DNA of 19,019 nt from Flavobacteriales bacterium (lineage in GTDB: Bacteria; Bacteroidota; Bacteroidia; Flavobacteriales_D; Sanyastnellaceae): assembly GCA_015663855.1 (NCBI GenBank), contig DQRJ01000179.1:1-19019 (forward strand), read 5' to 3'. Below, one piece after another: positions 7,157 to 14,651 of this stretch (its first letter is position 1; each line of letters opens with the position of its first letter). The notes under the pieces are model-generated. The model did no database searches. It saw only the letters and a program-made list of their open reading frames with translations, and was not told the origin of the DNA. The position numbers were made by a program, and so were the translations under genes.

Positions 7157-8587
7157 ATGGAAAGACAACGAATAGTTAAGGTGTTAGAGACACCACCGTC
7201 AGATAATAAGCTGACTGTTTGCGGATGGGTAAGGACGTTTAGGAACGATCGATTTCTCGCGGTAAATGACGGGTCAACACTGAAAAATCTACAATTAGTT
7301 ATTCAGAGGGATGATATAGACGAGGACGTTTTGAAGCAACTAAATACAGGGGCCGCTGTTAGGGCGGTCGGGATTTTAGTGGAGAGTCAGGGTGGAGGAC
7401 AGGCAGTCGAGCTTCAAGTGGTAGAGCTTGAATTGCTGGGGGGCGCTGATCCGGATGAGTTTCCTATTCAAATGAAGAAACACTCTTTAGAATTTCTTCG
7501 TGAAAAAGCTCACTTGAGATTTCGGACGAACACTTTTGCTGCGGTATTTCGCATTAGACATCTACTGCAATTTGCAGTACACAAGTTTTTTCACGAATCG
7601 GGATTCTTTCAACTTCATACTCCTATTATCACGGGTTCAGACGCAGAAGGAGCAGGAGAAATGTTTAAGGTTACGACCTTGGACTTTGACGACATCCCTA
7701 AGGGCGAAGATGGAAAAGTAGATTTCGAGAAGGACTTCTTCGGAAAGGCGTCGAACTTGACAGTGAGTGGTCAACTCGAGGCTGAGCTTGCCGCTATGGC
7801 ATTGGGTCAAGTTTATACTTTCGGCCCGACTTTTAGAGCGGAGAATTCAAACACATCACGACATTTAGCTGAGTTTTGGATGATTGAGCCTGAGATAGCA
7901 TTTGCGGATCTAAAGGACGATATGAAGCTCGCTGAAGATTGCTTGAAGTATGTTTTAGCGTATGTGATGGAGCACGGGAAGGACGATTTGGCATTTCTTG
8001 AAAACAGAGAAATACAAGCTGAGAAACAGCTTCCTGAAAAGGATAGACATAATGACACGTTGAGCGAAAGGATGAAAAGCGTGGTGGAATCTGAATTCGT
8101 GCATATGACTTATACTGAGGTGATTAATGCCCTGAGGAATTCAAAGCCGTTCAAAAAGAAGAAGTTTAAATATCCTTGTGAATGGGGTGATGACTTGCAT
8201 AGTGAGCACGAAAGGTGGCTTGTGGAAAAGCATGTGGGCGGACCTGTAATTGTGACGGATTACCCTGCGGAGATTAAGGCGTTTTATATGCGATCGAACG
8301 ATGATGGTAAGACGGTTGCTGCGATGGATGTTCTTGTTCCTGGGATAGGTGAATTGATCGGAGGATCTCAGCGTGAGGAAAGATTAGATGTTCTAAAGAA
8401 GAAGTGCGCCGACTTTAATATTCCCGAAGATCACGTTTGGTGGTATCTTGAGACCAGGAAATTCGGATCAGCGAAACATTGTGGGTTTGGCATGGGATTT
8501 GAAAGACTAGTGATGTATTGCACAGGAATGTCGAACATCAGAGACGTTATTCCTTTTCCTAGAACGCCTATGTCGGCAGAATTTTAA
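7157..8587 (+). CDS. asnS: Asparaginyl-tRNA synthetase
   Basis: A 476-aa class IIb synthetase that charges tRNA-Asn with asparagine. The N-terminal OB-fold anticodon-binding domain is seen in VCGWVRTFRNDRFLAVNDGS and LQLVIQRD. The catalytic core holds the ITGSDAEGAGEMFKV segment, motif 2 (GPTFRAENSNTSRHLAEFWM), and motif 3 with the C-terminal end GFGMGFERLVMYCTG followed by NIRDVIPFPRTP. The AEFWMIEPE stretch and the long insertion before motif 3 fit AsnRS better than AspRS. ATG 7157 is preferred over a TTG 9 nt upstream, because that TTG is part of the -7 box. rpoN starts 11 nt after its stop, and the two are probably co-transcribed. Confidence 0.97.
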   Translation: MERQRIVKVLETPPSDNKLTVCGWVRTFRNDRFLAVNDGSTLKNLQLVIQRDDIDEDVLKQLNTGAAVRAVGILVESQGGGQAVELQVVELELLGGADPDEFPIQMKKHSLEFLREKAHLRFRTNTFAAVFRIRHLLQFAVHKFFHESGFFQLHTPIITGSDAEGAGEMFKVTTLDFDDIPKGEDGKVDFEKDFFGKASNLTVSGQLEAELAAMALGQVYTFGPTFRAENSNTSRHLAEFWMIEPEIAFADLKDDMKLAEDCLKYVLAYVMEHGKDDLAFLENREIQAEKQLPEKDRHNDTLSERMKSVVESEFVHMTYTEVINALRNSKPFKKKKFKYPCEWGDDLHSEHERWLVEKHVGGPVIVTDYPAEIKAFYMRSNDDGKTVAAMDVLVPGIGELIGGSQREERLDVLKKKCADFNIPEDHVWWYLETRKFGSAKHCGFGMGFERLVMYCTGMSNIRDVIPFPRTPMSAEF

Positions 8588-8598
8588 CTAAATAAAAA

Positions 8599-10065
8599 AT
8601 GCTCAAACAAAGTCTACAACAAAAGCAACTCCAACGACTTTCTCCTCAGCAAATCCAGCTGATGAAGTTATTGCAGGTGCCTACTGTAGAGCTTGAAGCG
8701 AGGATTAAACAGGAGCTTGAAGTGAATCCCGCTTTGGAAGAAGGCCTAGAAGAGGAGGAAAGTGATAGTGTTCTTGATGAAGAGGTTAAGAATGATGAAT
8801 CGATGGAGGAGTTCGATTTTGAAGAGTACCTCGACGATGAAACGCCTGATTACAAGACTAGCATAAGAAATCATGGCCTCGATATTGAAGATAAGGATAT
8901 TCCACTTGGAGCCGGCGCGACTTTTAGGGAGCTATTAATAAGTCAGTTAGGACTTCATATGCTGGAAGGAAACCAGCGCATGTTAGGTGAGCACATCATA
9001 GGCCAGCTGGATGATGATGGCTATTTGAGGCGCGATTTAGAGAGTATAGTAAATGATTTGGCATTCACTCAAAACTTAATGGTGGAAAAGGAGGAGCTAG
9101 AGTCGGCTCTTTTTGTAGTCCAAACCCTTGATCCCGCTGGCGTAGGTGCGGTAAGTGTGCAAGATTGTTTGTTAATTCAGATTAAACGTAAGATTGATGT
9201 TTTTAAGGATAAGGAAGATGAAGAAAGGATAGAATCTCTTTCTATTGCTGAAAATATATTAGATCATCATTTCGAAATGTTCTCAAAGAAACATTATGAC
9301 TCTCTGACTTTAAAATTAGAGATTTCGGATGAGGAGCTAAAGTCGGCACTCGACGAGATTACAAGATTAAACCCGCGTCCCGGAAATTCAGGAAGTGAAT
9401 CCTCTAAGACGATTCAGCACGTAGTTGCAGATTTCCTTTTAACTCTGCAGGACGATGAAGTTCAGGTTTCATTAAACCAAAGGAATGCTCCCGAGCTTCG
9501 AATTAGCCCATCTTACAAGGAGATGATGGATACGTACTCTAGCGGGGCTAAGACATCTAAATCTCAACTGGAAGCTCTGACTTTCGTAAAGCAAAAGGTC
9601 GATGCGGCAAAATGGTTTGTCGATGCGATTCATCAACGACAGCTCACATTAATGAAAACAATTAGAGCTATTGTTGATCACCAAGAAGACTATTTTAAAA
9701 GTGGTGATGAGACTGATATTAAGCCTATGATACTCAAGGATATCGCAGAGAGAATTAATATGGATATCAGTACGGTTTCGAGAGTCGCAAATAGTAAATA
9801 CGTCCAAACACCTTACGGAACTTTTCTACTTAAAACCTTTTTCTCGGAGAGTCTATCAACTGATAGCGGAGAGGATGTGAGTTCTCGAGAAGTGAAAAGA
9901 ATACTTCAGGATTCTATAGATGACGAGGACAAGAAAAAACCCTTGACCGATGAAAAGCTCGGTCTCATCCTTAATTCGAAAGGTTATCACATAGCTCGTA
10001 GAACTGTCGCCAAGTACCGAGAGCAGCTCGGAATTTCGGTTGCAAGACTTCGCAAGGAAATCTAG
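8599..10065 (+). CDS. rpoN: RNA polymerase sigma-54 factor
   Basis: 488 aa, normal for RpoN. Region I is the Gln/Leu-rich N terminus that contacts enhancer-binding activators (LKQSLQQKQLQRLSPQQIQL, then LLQVPTVELEARIKQELEVNPALEE). Region II is short and very acidic (~47-85). Region III includes the core-binding part (PLGAGATFRELLISQL, LDDDGYL, QTLDPAGVGA) and a helix-turn-helix (LKDIAERINMDISTVSRVANSKYVQTP). It ends with the diagnostic RpoN box ARRTVAKYRE (466-475), which reads the -24 promoter element. It directs core polymerase to -24/-12 promoters. No enhancer-binding AAA+ activator is encoded in the window. The start codon follows an A-rich stretch (TAAATAAAAA) and no Shine-Dalgarno sequence. 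Confidence 0.98.
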   Translation: MLKQSLQQKQLQRLSPQQIQLMKLLQVPTVELEARIKQELEVNPALEEGLEEEESDSVLDEEVKNDESMEEFDFEEYLDDETPDYKTSIRNHGLDIEDKDIPLGAGATFRELLISQLGLHMLEGNQRMLGEHIIGQLDDDGYLRRDLESIVNDLAFTQNLMVEKEELESALFVVQTLDPAGVGAVSVQDCLLIQIKRKIDVFKDKEDEERIESLSIAENILDHHFEMFSKKHYDSLTLKLEISDEELKSALDEITRLNPRPGNSGSESSKTIQHVVADFLLTLQDDEVQVSLNQRNAPELRISPSYKEMMDTYSSGAKTSKSQLEALTFVKQKVDAAKWFVDAIHQRQLTLMKTIRAIVDHQEDYFKSGDETDIKPMILKDIAERINMDISTVSRVANSKYVQTPYGTFLLKTFFSESLSTDSGEDVSSREVKRILQDSIDDEDKKKPLTDEKLGLILNSKGYHIARRTVAKYREQLGISVARLRKEI

Positions 10066-10078
10066 TATAGTAACTATA
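10066..10078. repeat. 13-bp perfect inverted repeat in the rpoN-PAP2 gap
   Basis: TATAGT-A-ACTATA starts right after the rpoN stop codon and ends 10 bp before the next ATG. It has no T tract and is too small for a terminator. It could be an operator or just an AT-rich chance palindrome. Confidence 0.3.
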
Positions 10079-10088
10079 AGTTGAGTTC

Positions 10089-10703
10089 ATGAATTTCCTA
10101 GCAAAACTTGTATCGGCTATCCTTCACCCACTTCTTATGCCTCTTGCGTCGTTATTCCTCCTTCTGCATTTCGACCCATATCTATCCCATAGATTTGAAA
10201 TCTTTTTCTACCTAACGTTGATTATCTCAATCAACTCACTAGCTCCAGCGGTATCTCTTTGGTTTATGCATAAAAGAAAAGTCATATCTGACTTAGACAT
10301 AACTGACAGAAAGGAAAGAGCCATGCCCTTTTTTATCGTTTTATCTTACTTCACCCTTGCATATATTTTATCACTGGAGATTACAGGTATTTTCATCCCC
10401 GTATTGTACAGATCACTTCTACTAGGTCTTGTATTATCAATTTTCGTAGGATGGCTGATTACTTTCAAATTTAAATTAAGTATGCACATGCTGGGTTCAG
10501 GTGGTGTACTTGCAGCAATATTAGCTGTAGGGAATATTTATAACACTATTGATATCGCATGGATATCGGCCATAATAATTGGAGGAGGACTTATGGGATG
10601 GAGCCGTCTTTATTTGAAAGCTCATACTCGATGGGAGGTCTACACAGGCTACGCAGTAGGTTTTCTGTGCATGGGCAGCTCCATTTATTTCGAGCTAGGG
10701 TAG
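10089..10703 (+). CDS. PAP2-like integral membrane protein with altered catalytic motifs
   Basis: 204 aa with about five or six hydrophobic helices. The layout resembles membrane phosphatidic acid phosphatase type 2 proteins. DRKERAMPFF (73-82) stands where the first motif (K-x6-RP) is expected, SMHMLGSGG (131-139) where PSGH would be, and SRLYLKAHTRWEVYTG (172-187) fits SR-x5-H-x3-D except that the last acidic residue is Glu183. His133 and His179 could be the catalytic pair, but the motifs are degenerate enough that activity is uncertain. It probably acts on a membrane lipid phosphate or pyrophosphate, if at all. It follows rpoN after 23 nt and is likely in the same transcript; its 3' end faces the HPt gene 19 bp away. 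Confidence 0.7.
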   Translation: MNFLAKLVSAILHPLLMPLASLFLLLHFDPYLSHRFEIFFYLTLIISINSLAPAVSLWFMHKRKVISDLDITDRKERAMPFFIVLSYFTLAYILSLEITGIFIPVLYRSLLLGLVLSIFVGWLITFKFKLSMHMLGSGGVLAAILAVGNIYNTIDIAWISAIIIGGGLMGWSRLYLKAHTRWEVYTGYAVGFLCMGSSIYFELG

Positions 10704-10722
10704 GTAAATAGTTTTCGTTTCT

Positions 10723-11103
10723 TTAAGCTACCTCAGAATTAAACTCGCCGGCTTCATTCGTGGAAGATAGATATAGGCTGAGTGCTGTATGAGCTCTTTT
10801 GAGTTCGTAAACAAGCTCATATACCATTCCAGGAAGTTCCGATGTGTTTTCTGAAAATTTAGATCTGGTCTCTATACCTAATACCAAATATTCGGTATCC
10901 TTCAGCCCCAACATTTTAACACTGGATTTCAGTGTGTGTGCTACGGTATGCAGACAATCTAGTTCACCCGCGTCAACACGACTTTCTAGAATAGCACAGT
11001 AATCGGGACTTTGTTTCAGAAATAGTTCAATTATTCCGTTTACTAATCGCCGATTCCCTTGGAATGCATCTTCTAGATATGTCAAATCAAATGGGGTAAG
11101 CAT
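10723..11103 (-). CDS. Stand-alone histidine phosphotransfer (HPt) protein
   Basis: A 126-aa cytosolic helical protein. LDCLHTVAHTLKSSVKMLGL (49-68) is the HPt phosphorylation site, with His56 in the A-H-T-L-K-S-S motif. The N-terminal DLTYLEDAFQGNRRLVNGIIELFLKQ is the usual first helix of the family. HPt proteins pass phosphoryl groups between hybrid kinases and response regulators. No hybrid kinase or receiver protein is adjacent, so it is an orphan; the histidine kinase at 1827-2771 has no receiver domain that would make it an obvious donor. The last ~14 residues (STNEAGEFNSEVA) look unstructured. It is divergent from galE and convergent with the PAP2-like gene. No clear TAnnTTTG box is seen upstream. 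Confidence 0.85.
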   Translation of the reverse strand: MLTPFDLTYLEDAFQGNRRLVNGIIELFLKQSPDYCAILESRVDAGELDCLHTVAHTLKSSVKMLGLKDTEYLVLGIETRSKFSENTSELPGMVYELVYELKRAHTALSLYLSSTNEAGEFNSEVA

Positions 11104-11169
11104 GTAATTCCTTACGAGAGTTAATAATAAAAGGTTACGTCGAATTTCAATAAGCGGGGTTTCTCGTCG

Positions 11170-11177
11170 TTAATTTG
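11170..11177 (+). promoter_or_regulatory. Possible -7 element of galE (one mismatch)
   Basis: TTAATTTG differs from TAnnTTTG at one position and lies 4 nt before ATG 11182, the same placement as at asnS, lpxD and the ABC ATPase gene. It is supported mainly by that repeated arrangement; no -33 TTG is visible. Confidence 0.4.
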
Positions 11178-11181
11178 GAGT

Positions 11182-12261
11182 ATGGATATAAAGTCTTCGA
11201 TATTAGTTACGGGTGGAGCGGGATATATAGGGTCGCATACCGCAGTAGCATTGGTGGAGGCGGGGTTTAGGGTGGTTTTGCTCGATAATTTGTGTAATTC
11301 CGAGCTTAGTGCGGTCGAGGGCGTGAGGTCGTTAGTAAATGCGGGGCGGGGGGCGAGTGTGGAGGTGCCGTTTTATGAAGTGGATTGTCGAGATAGAGAA
11401 GGGGTGAGCGAGGTTTTTCGGTCGGAATTAAAGAAGGGGACTCGAATAACCGGTGTTATACATTTCGCTGCGCTCAAAGCCGTAGGGGAAAGTGTAGAGA
11501 AGCCAGATCTTTATTACGACAATAACATAGGAGGGACGAAAGTACTTCTTGATGTAATGAAAGAATTCGAGGTCGAGAGTTTGGTTTTTTCTTCAAGCTG
11601 CACAGTTTATGGCGAGCCGAAGATTGTACCTGTCGATGAAAACTCACCATTCTTGCCATCAGAGTCGCCATACGGTTTTACGAAGCAAGAGTGCGAGAAA
11701 TTAATTGAAGAACACTCGAAAACAAACGACATCCCTAAGTTAAACTCTGCCTTACTTAGGTACTTCAATCCCATAGGAGCTCATCCGTCCTCTCTTATCG
11801 GCGAATCGCCTAAAGGCATCCCCAACAACCTCGTTCCTTACCTATGCCTATCCGCAGCTGGTACAATAAGTCCTTTAACGGTGTTCGGCACCGACTATCC
11901 GACACCAGACGGATCTTGCGTAAGGGATTACTTGCACGTTATGGATTTGGCGGAAGCACACGTAGCGGCGATTCAGTATCTAATCGCCAAATCGTTATCG
12001 TCTGACCTGACGGGAAGTTCACATACAAGGGCGTTTAACTTGGGTACAGGATCTGGGGTCTCAGTGCTGGAAGTTATTGCGGCGTTTGAGAAAGCAACTG
12101 GGATTCCCGTTCCGCATGTTTTAGGCAAGAGGAGGGAAGGGGATGTGGTTTCTATTTGGGCTGAGGCCTCAAGGGCCAAATCAGAACTTCAATGGCACGC
12201 CACCCGCTCGCTTGAAGAAGCTTTAAAAGATGCCTGGAATTGGCAAAAAAAGTCAAAATAA
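11182..12261 (+). CDS. galE: UDP-glucose 4-epimerase
   Basis: A 359-aa extended short-chain dehydrogenase that interconverts UDP-glucose and UDP-galactose with bound NAD. The NAD motif is TGGAGYIGSHT (10-20), the family segment FAALKAVGESVEKP is present, and the catalytic set is Ser139 (FSSSCTVYG) with Tyr164 and Lys168 (SPYGFTK). RYFNPIGAHPSSLIGE, GSCVRDYLHVMDLAEAH and AFNLGTGSGVSVLEV are typical of GalE. It likely supplies galactose for surface polysaccharide or LPS. The first ~250 bp are unusually G-rich on the coding strand (for example around 11340-11365), unlike the more AT-rich rest of the gene. Its stop codon lies inside the terminator region of the convergent T9SS type A gene. Confidence 0.96.
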   Translation: MDIKSSILVTGGAGYIGSHTAVALVEAGFRVVLLDNLCNSELSAVEGVRSLVNAGRGASVEVPFYEVDCRDREGVSEVFRSELKKGTRITGVIHFAALKAVGESVEKPDLYYDNNIGGTKVLLDVMKEFEVESLVFSSSCTVYGEPKIVPVDENSPFLPSESPYGFTKQECEKLIEEHSKTNDIPKLNSALLRYFNPIGAHPSSLIGESPKGIPNNLVPYLCLSAAGTISPLTVFGTDYPTPDGSCVRDYLHVMDLAEAHVAAIQYLIAKSLSSDLTGSSHTRAFNLGTGSGVSVLEVIAAFEKATGIPVPHVLGKRREGDVVSIWAEASRAKSELQWHATRSLEEALKDAWNWQKKSK

Positions 12262-12295
12262 AAAAAGACCCAATCCGTAATGGATCGAGCCTTTT
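12258..12295 (-). terminator. Terminator of the T9SS type A gene, stem complete only on the minus strand
   Basis: In minus-strand RNA the 14-nt arms (complements of 12282-12295 and 12263-12276) pair without a gap around an AUUAC loop, with three G-U pairs, and run into a T tract. In plus-strand RNA the same three positions become A-C mismatches, so galE is less well served. The T tract overlaps the galE stop codon at 12259-12261. Confidence 0.8.
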
Positions 12296-12335
12296 CTTAT
12301 GTTGTTAGTAGGGAGTTAAGCTTAAGCTTTTGAGC

Positions 12336-13631
12336 TTAGTGCTTAATTACAGTCGTGTGAGTAACTTCATCACCGTGCACTACACGTAGTGAGTAGAATC
12401 CTACCTCATCTATATCGTCAGTGTTGAAAGTAATTACTTTGTTATCTGGGTCGATGTTAATCAGGTCAGCACGAAGTACGTTTCCAGTGAAGTCAATCAA
12501 CTGAACGATCACCTTTCCTTCCTCGATTCCGTCGATACGGATACCTAACTCGTTCTCGAATGGGTTAGGGAAAGCTATTACTTTTAAAGTAGACTCGATG
12601 AAAGTTGAAGTATCATCGTCGTTTTGGTTTTCTCTAACTAAAGCAGAAAAGCAAAGGTTTGTCTCAAGCTCAGTTCCGTTGAAGGTACAAGTACCTAGAG
12701 CGTCTGCTGGTTTGTTATTCGCTTGAACTGCAAGACGAGTTTCATATATAGACTTTACACCGATTTTGTAAGTGAATCCTTCACGAACTTTAATGTTCAT
12801 AGGAACTACTAGTACGCCGTCTCTAACGTTACGAGCTGTTACCTCTTGAGATAAAAGAACAGTGTTGTGAGGATCTTTAATAAACAAACGACCTACGAAG
12901 TCTGCATCGATATGCTGAATTTGAACTGAAGTTTGGCTTAAAAAACCATTAGAACATGCAGTGAAAGTCTGAACAATAGACTCACCAGTAGAAACGATAC
13001 GCCCAGTGTGGTTATACACCTCAGTGTTACAAAGACCGTTAGCAGACTTGTTTAAAGGAGTGATTGAGTCATCACCTCCATATGCAACACGACCTTCATC
13101 GTTAGCAAGTGTAGTAGCATTTACAGTTTTAAAACCAAACTGTCCAGCAAGCTGACCACGGTAAGGTGTACCGTCAATAGTAAGCGTTCCCATAGGACCT
13201 TGCTTAGAACGAAGACTAAGATCGTATCCAGTTTCTGCGGTTACATTTAAAATGTACCGAGCTCCAGACTTAACGTGAGTCTCCATAGGAAGAACCACTT
13301 TTCCGTCTAAAACCTGTTCCTTTTTGAAACTAGCAAGATTAAGAATTTCACCATTCATTGAGCGAACCTCAACAGTGTAAGTTCCACGATCATTTAAGCC
13401 TTTAATATCTAATGAAACTTCCAAAAGTTTTCCATCAGTGCAAGCTGTGAAAATTTGGGTTGCAGAAGAACCGTTTAATAGGATAGTATTGTCAGCGTCT
13501 TTTACATCGTAAGAGCAGTCGAAAGCTGAGGTAGCATCCAAAGAGTTAGTAAGAGCAGCAGCATCCTGAGCCAGAATGTTACCAGAAGTAAGAACTGCGA
13601 TAGCAGCGAGGGTTGAATAAAACTTGTTCAT
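12336..13631 (-). CDS. Exported protein with duplicated domain and T9SS type A sorting domain
   Basis: 431 aa from ATG 13631, which opens a signal peptide (MNKFYSTLAAIAVLTSGNILA, cut at ~21-22). Two related ~130-residue units follow, at ~38-168 and ~200-331. Both have a Cys near the start, then a matching core (TQIFTACTDGKLLEVSLDI against VQTFTACSNGFLSQTSVQI), an 'LDGKVVLPM' against 'RDGVLVVPM' strand, and 'SGARYILNV' against 'EGFTYKIGV'. A short acidic linker (QNDDDTS) leads to the type A sorting domain (~349-431): VIAFPNPFENELGIRI, VQLIDFTGNVL, GFYSLRVVHGDEVTHTTVIKH. The protein should be exported by the T9SS and either anchored or released. I do not recognise the repeated domain. Arg codons are strongly biased to CGT (12 of 16), unlike neighbouring genes, which suggests high expression. 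Confidence 0.88.
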   Translation of the reverse strand: MNKFYSTLAAIAVLTSGNILAQDAAALTNSLDATSAFDCSYDVKDADNTILLNGSSATQIFTACTDGKLLEVSLDIKGLNDRGTYTVEVRSMNGEILNLASFKKEQVLDGKVVLPMETHVKSGARYILNVTAETGYDLSLRSKQGPMGTLTIDGTPYRGQLAGQFGFKTVNATTLANDEGRVAYGGDDSITPLNKSANGLCNTEVYNHTGRIVSTGESIVQTFTACSNGFLSQTSVQIQHIDADFVGRLFIKDPHNTVLLSQEVTARNVRDGVLVVPMNIKVREGFTYKIGVKSIYETRLAVQANNKPADALGTCTFNGTELETNLCFSALVRENQNDDDTSTFIESTLKVIAFPNPFENELGIRIDGIEEGKVIVQLIDFTGNVLRADLINIDPDNKVITFNTDDIDEVGFYSLRVVHGDEVTHTTVIKH

Positions 13632-13845
13632 CTTATAAAGATTGATAGGGTAAAAAAAAAGATTCACACTCTTTTACTGCTATGTGTCTAAATAAGTTGC
13701 GTTTTAGTTCAAAAAAAAATGACCTTAGTACGCAATTAGCTATTAATCAGCCGTTTACGCTCGTAAATAAAATCGATAATAAATAAGAAAATAGCGCAAT
13801 CTCAGGTGATTTCATCTGATTTACAGCTTGTTGCGAGGGGGTTTA

Positions 13846-14631
13846 TTAGAAAGGTCCTCTTATTATTCCCTTGTCTGACTCACGTATGAAGCCGAGAACG
13901 AAGTCTTTGTCCTCGCAAGCCGGGAATTCAGCATCGCACACCTTAAGGGCGTGACTCATATTTACATTCTGAATGTACAGCGTTCTGTAGATATCTTCGA
14001 TGCGTTGGATTTTAGCTACGTCGAATCCTCTTCTTCTAAGACCTATAGAGTTAACTCCGATGTAGGAGAGAGGTTCACGTGCGGCCTTTATATAAGGTGG
14101 GATGTTTTTTCTAACGAGGGAGCCACCGGCAACGAAAGCGTGTTCGCCAATACGTATGAACTGTTGAACTCCTACCATCCCCTCGATAATGACCCAGTCA
14201 TCAATTGTAACGTGCCCAGCGACGTTAACTGCGTTAGCGAGAATTACATGGTTGCCGACCTTTACGTCGTGAGCGAGATGTACGTAAGCCATGATTAAGC
14301 AATCATCTCCCACAACGGTCTTTAGTCGGTCGGATGTAGCGCGATGTATAGTAACGCACTCTCTAACGACAGTCCTATCTCCTATCTCAACAGTAGTAGA
14401 TTCGTTATCGAACTTGAGATCTTGTGGCTCGGCGCCAATAACAGCTCCTGAAAATATTTTACAATCCTCTCCTATAGTAGTACTTTCTATTATTGAGACG
14501 TTAGGGCCGATGTGAGTTCGAGAGCCTATTGATACGTTTGGTCCAATATATGAGAATGGTTCAATAACGACCTCTGAGCCAATTGAGGCATCGGCGTGTA
14601 CGAAAGCTTGTGGGCTGATGGTTGCTGACAT
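13846..14631 (-). CDS. lpxA: UDP-N-acetylglucosamine acyltransferase
   Basis: A 261-aa cytosolic trimeric left-handed beta-helix enzyme that transfers a 3-hydroxyacyl chain from ACP to the 3-OH of UDP-GlcNAc, the first step of lipid A synthesis. Hexapeptide repeats run from ~residue 12 to ~185 (ASIGSEVVIEPFSYIGPNVSIG and so on). The catalytic His is His121 in VHLAHDVKVGNHVI, and GAEPQDLKFDNEST is the conserved loop of the family. A helical C-terminal domain follows (RRRGFDVAKIQRIEDIYRTLY). It is the last gene of lpxD-lpxC/fabZ-lpxA, 20 nt after the fusion gene. No convincing terminator was found in the 214 bp downstream. Confidence 0.96.
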   Translation of the reverse strand: MSATISPQAFVHADASIGSEVVIEPFSYIGPNVSIGSRTHIGPNVSIIESTTIGEDCKIFSGAVIGAEPQDLKFDNESTTVEIGDRTVVRECVTIHRATSDRLKTVVGDDCLIMAYVHLAHDVKVGNHVILANAVNVAGHVTIDDWVIIEGMVGVQQFIRIGEHAFVAGGSLVRKNIPPYIKAAREPLSYIGVNSIGLRRRGFDVAKIQRIEDIYRTLYIQNVNMSHALKVCDAEFPACEDKDFVLGFIRESDKGIIRGPF

Positions 14632-14651
14632 GTGGCTTGCGCGAATACTAA

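Noticed and set aside
11182..11430. G-rich 5' part of galE as a sign of horizontal transfer or a G-quadruplex element
   Set aside because: The reading frame is uninterrupted with all NAD-binding residues in place, and the skew fades inside the same gene. The G runs are irregular and lack four evenly spaced tracts.
12316..12347. Cluster of AAGCTT/GAGCTT/GTGCTT motifs with the palindrome TTAAGCTTAA around the stop of the T9SS type A gene
   Set aside because: Short, low-complexity and partly coding. Expected by chance in such AT-rich sequence.
13632..13845. Possible terminator, small RNA or operator in the 214-bp gap between lpxA and the T9SS type A gene, including the imperfect palindrome TCAGGTG-ATTT-CATCTGA at 13802-13819
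   Set aside because: The palindrome has no T tract in either direction. No exact TAnnTTTG box or conserved RNA fold was recognisable, and the rest is AT-rich with a poly-A run. Nothing firm can be called.
13951..14515. Open frames on the plus strand inside lpxA (and similar antisense frames inside lpxC/fabZ, lpxD, aroB and the T9SS genes)
   Set aside because: They lie wholly inside well-identified genes on the other strand, lack recognisable domains or promoters, and have compositions typical of antisense shadows.
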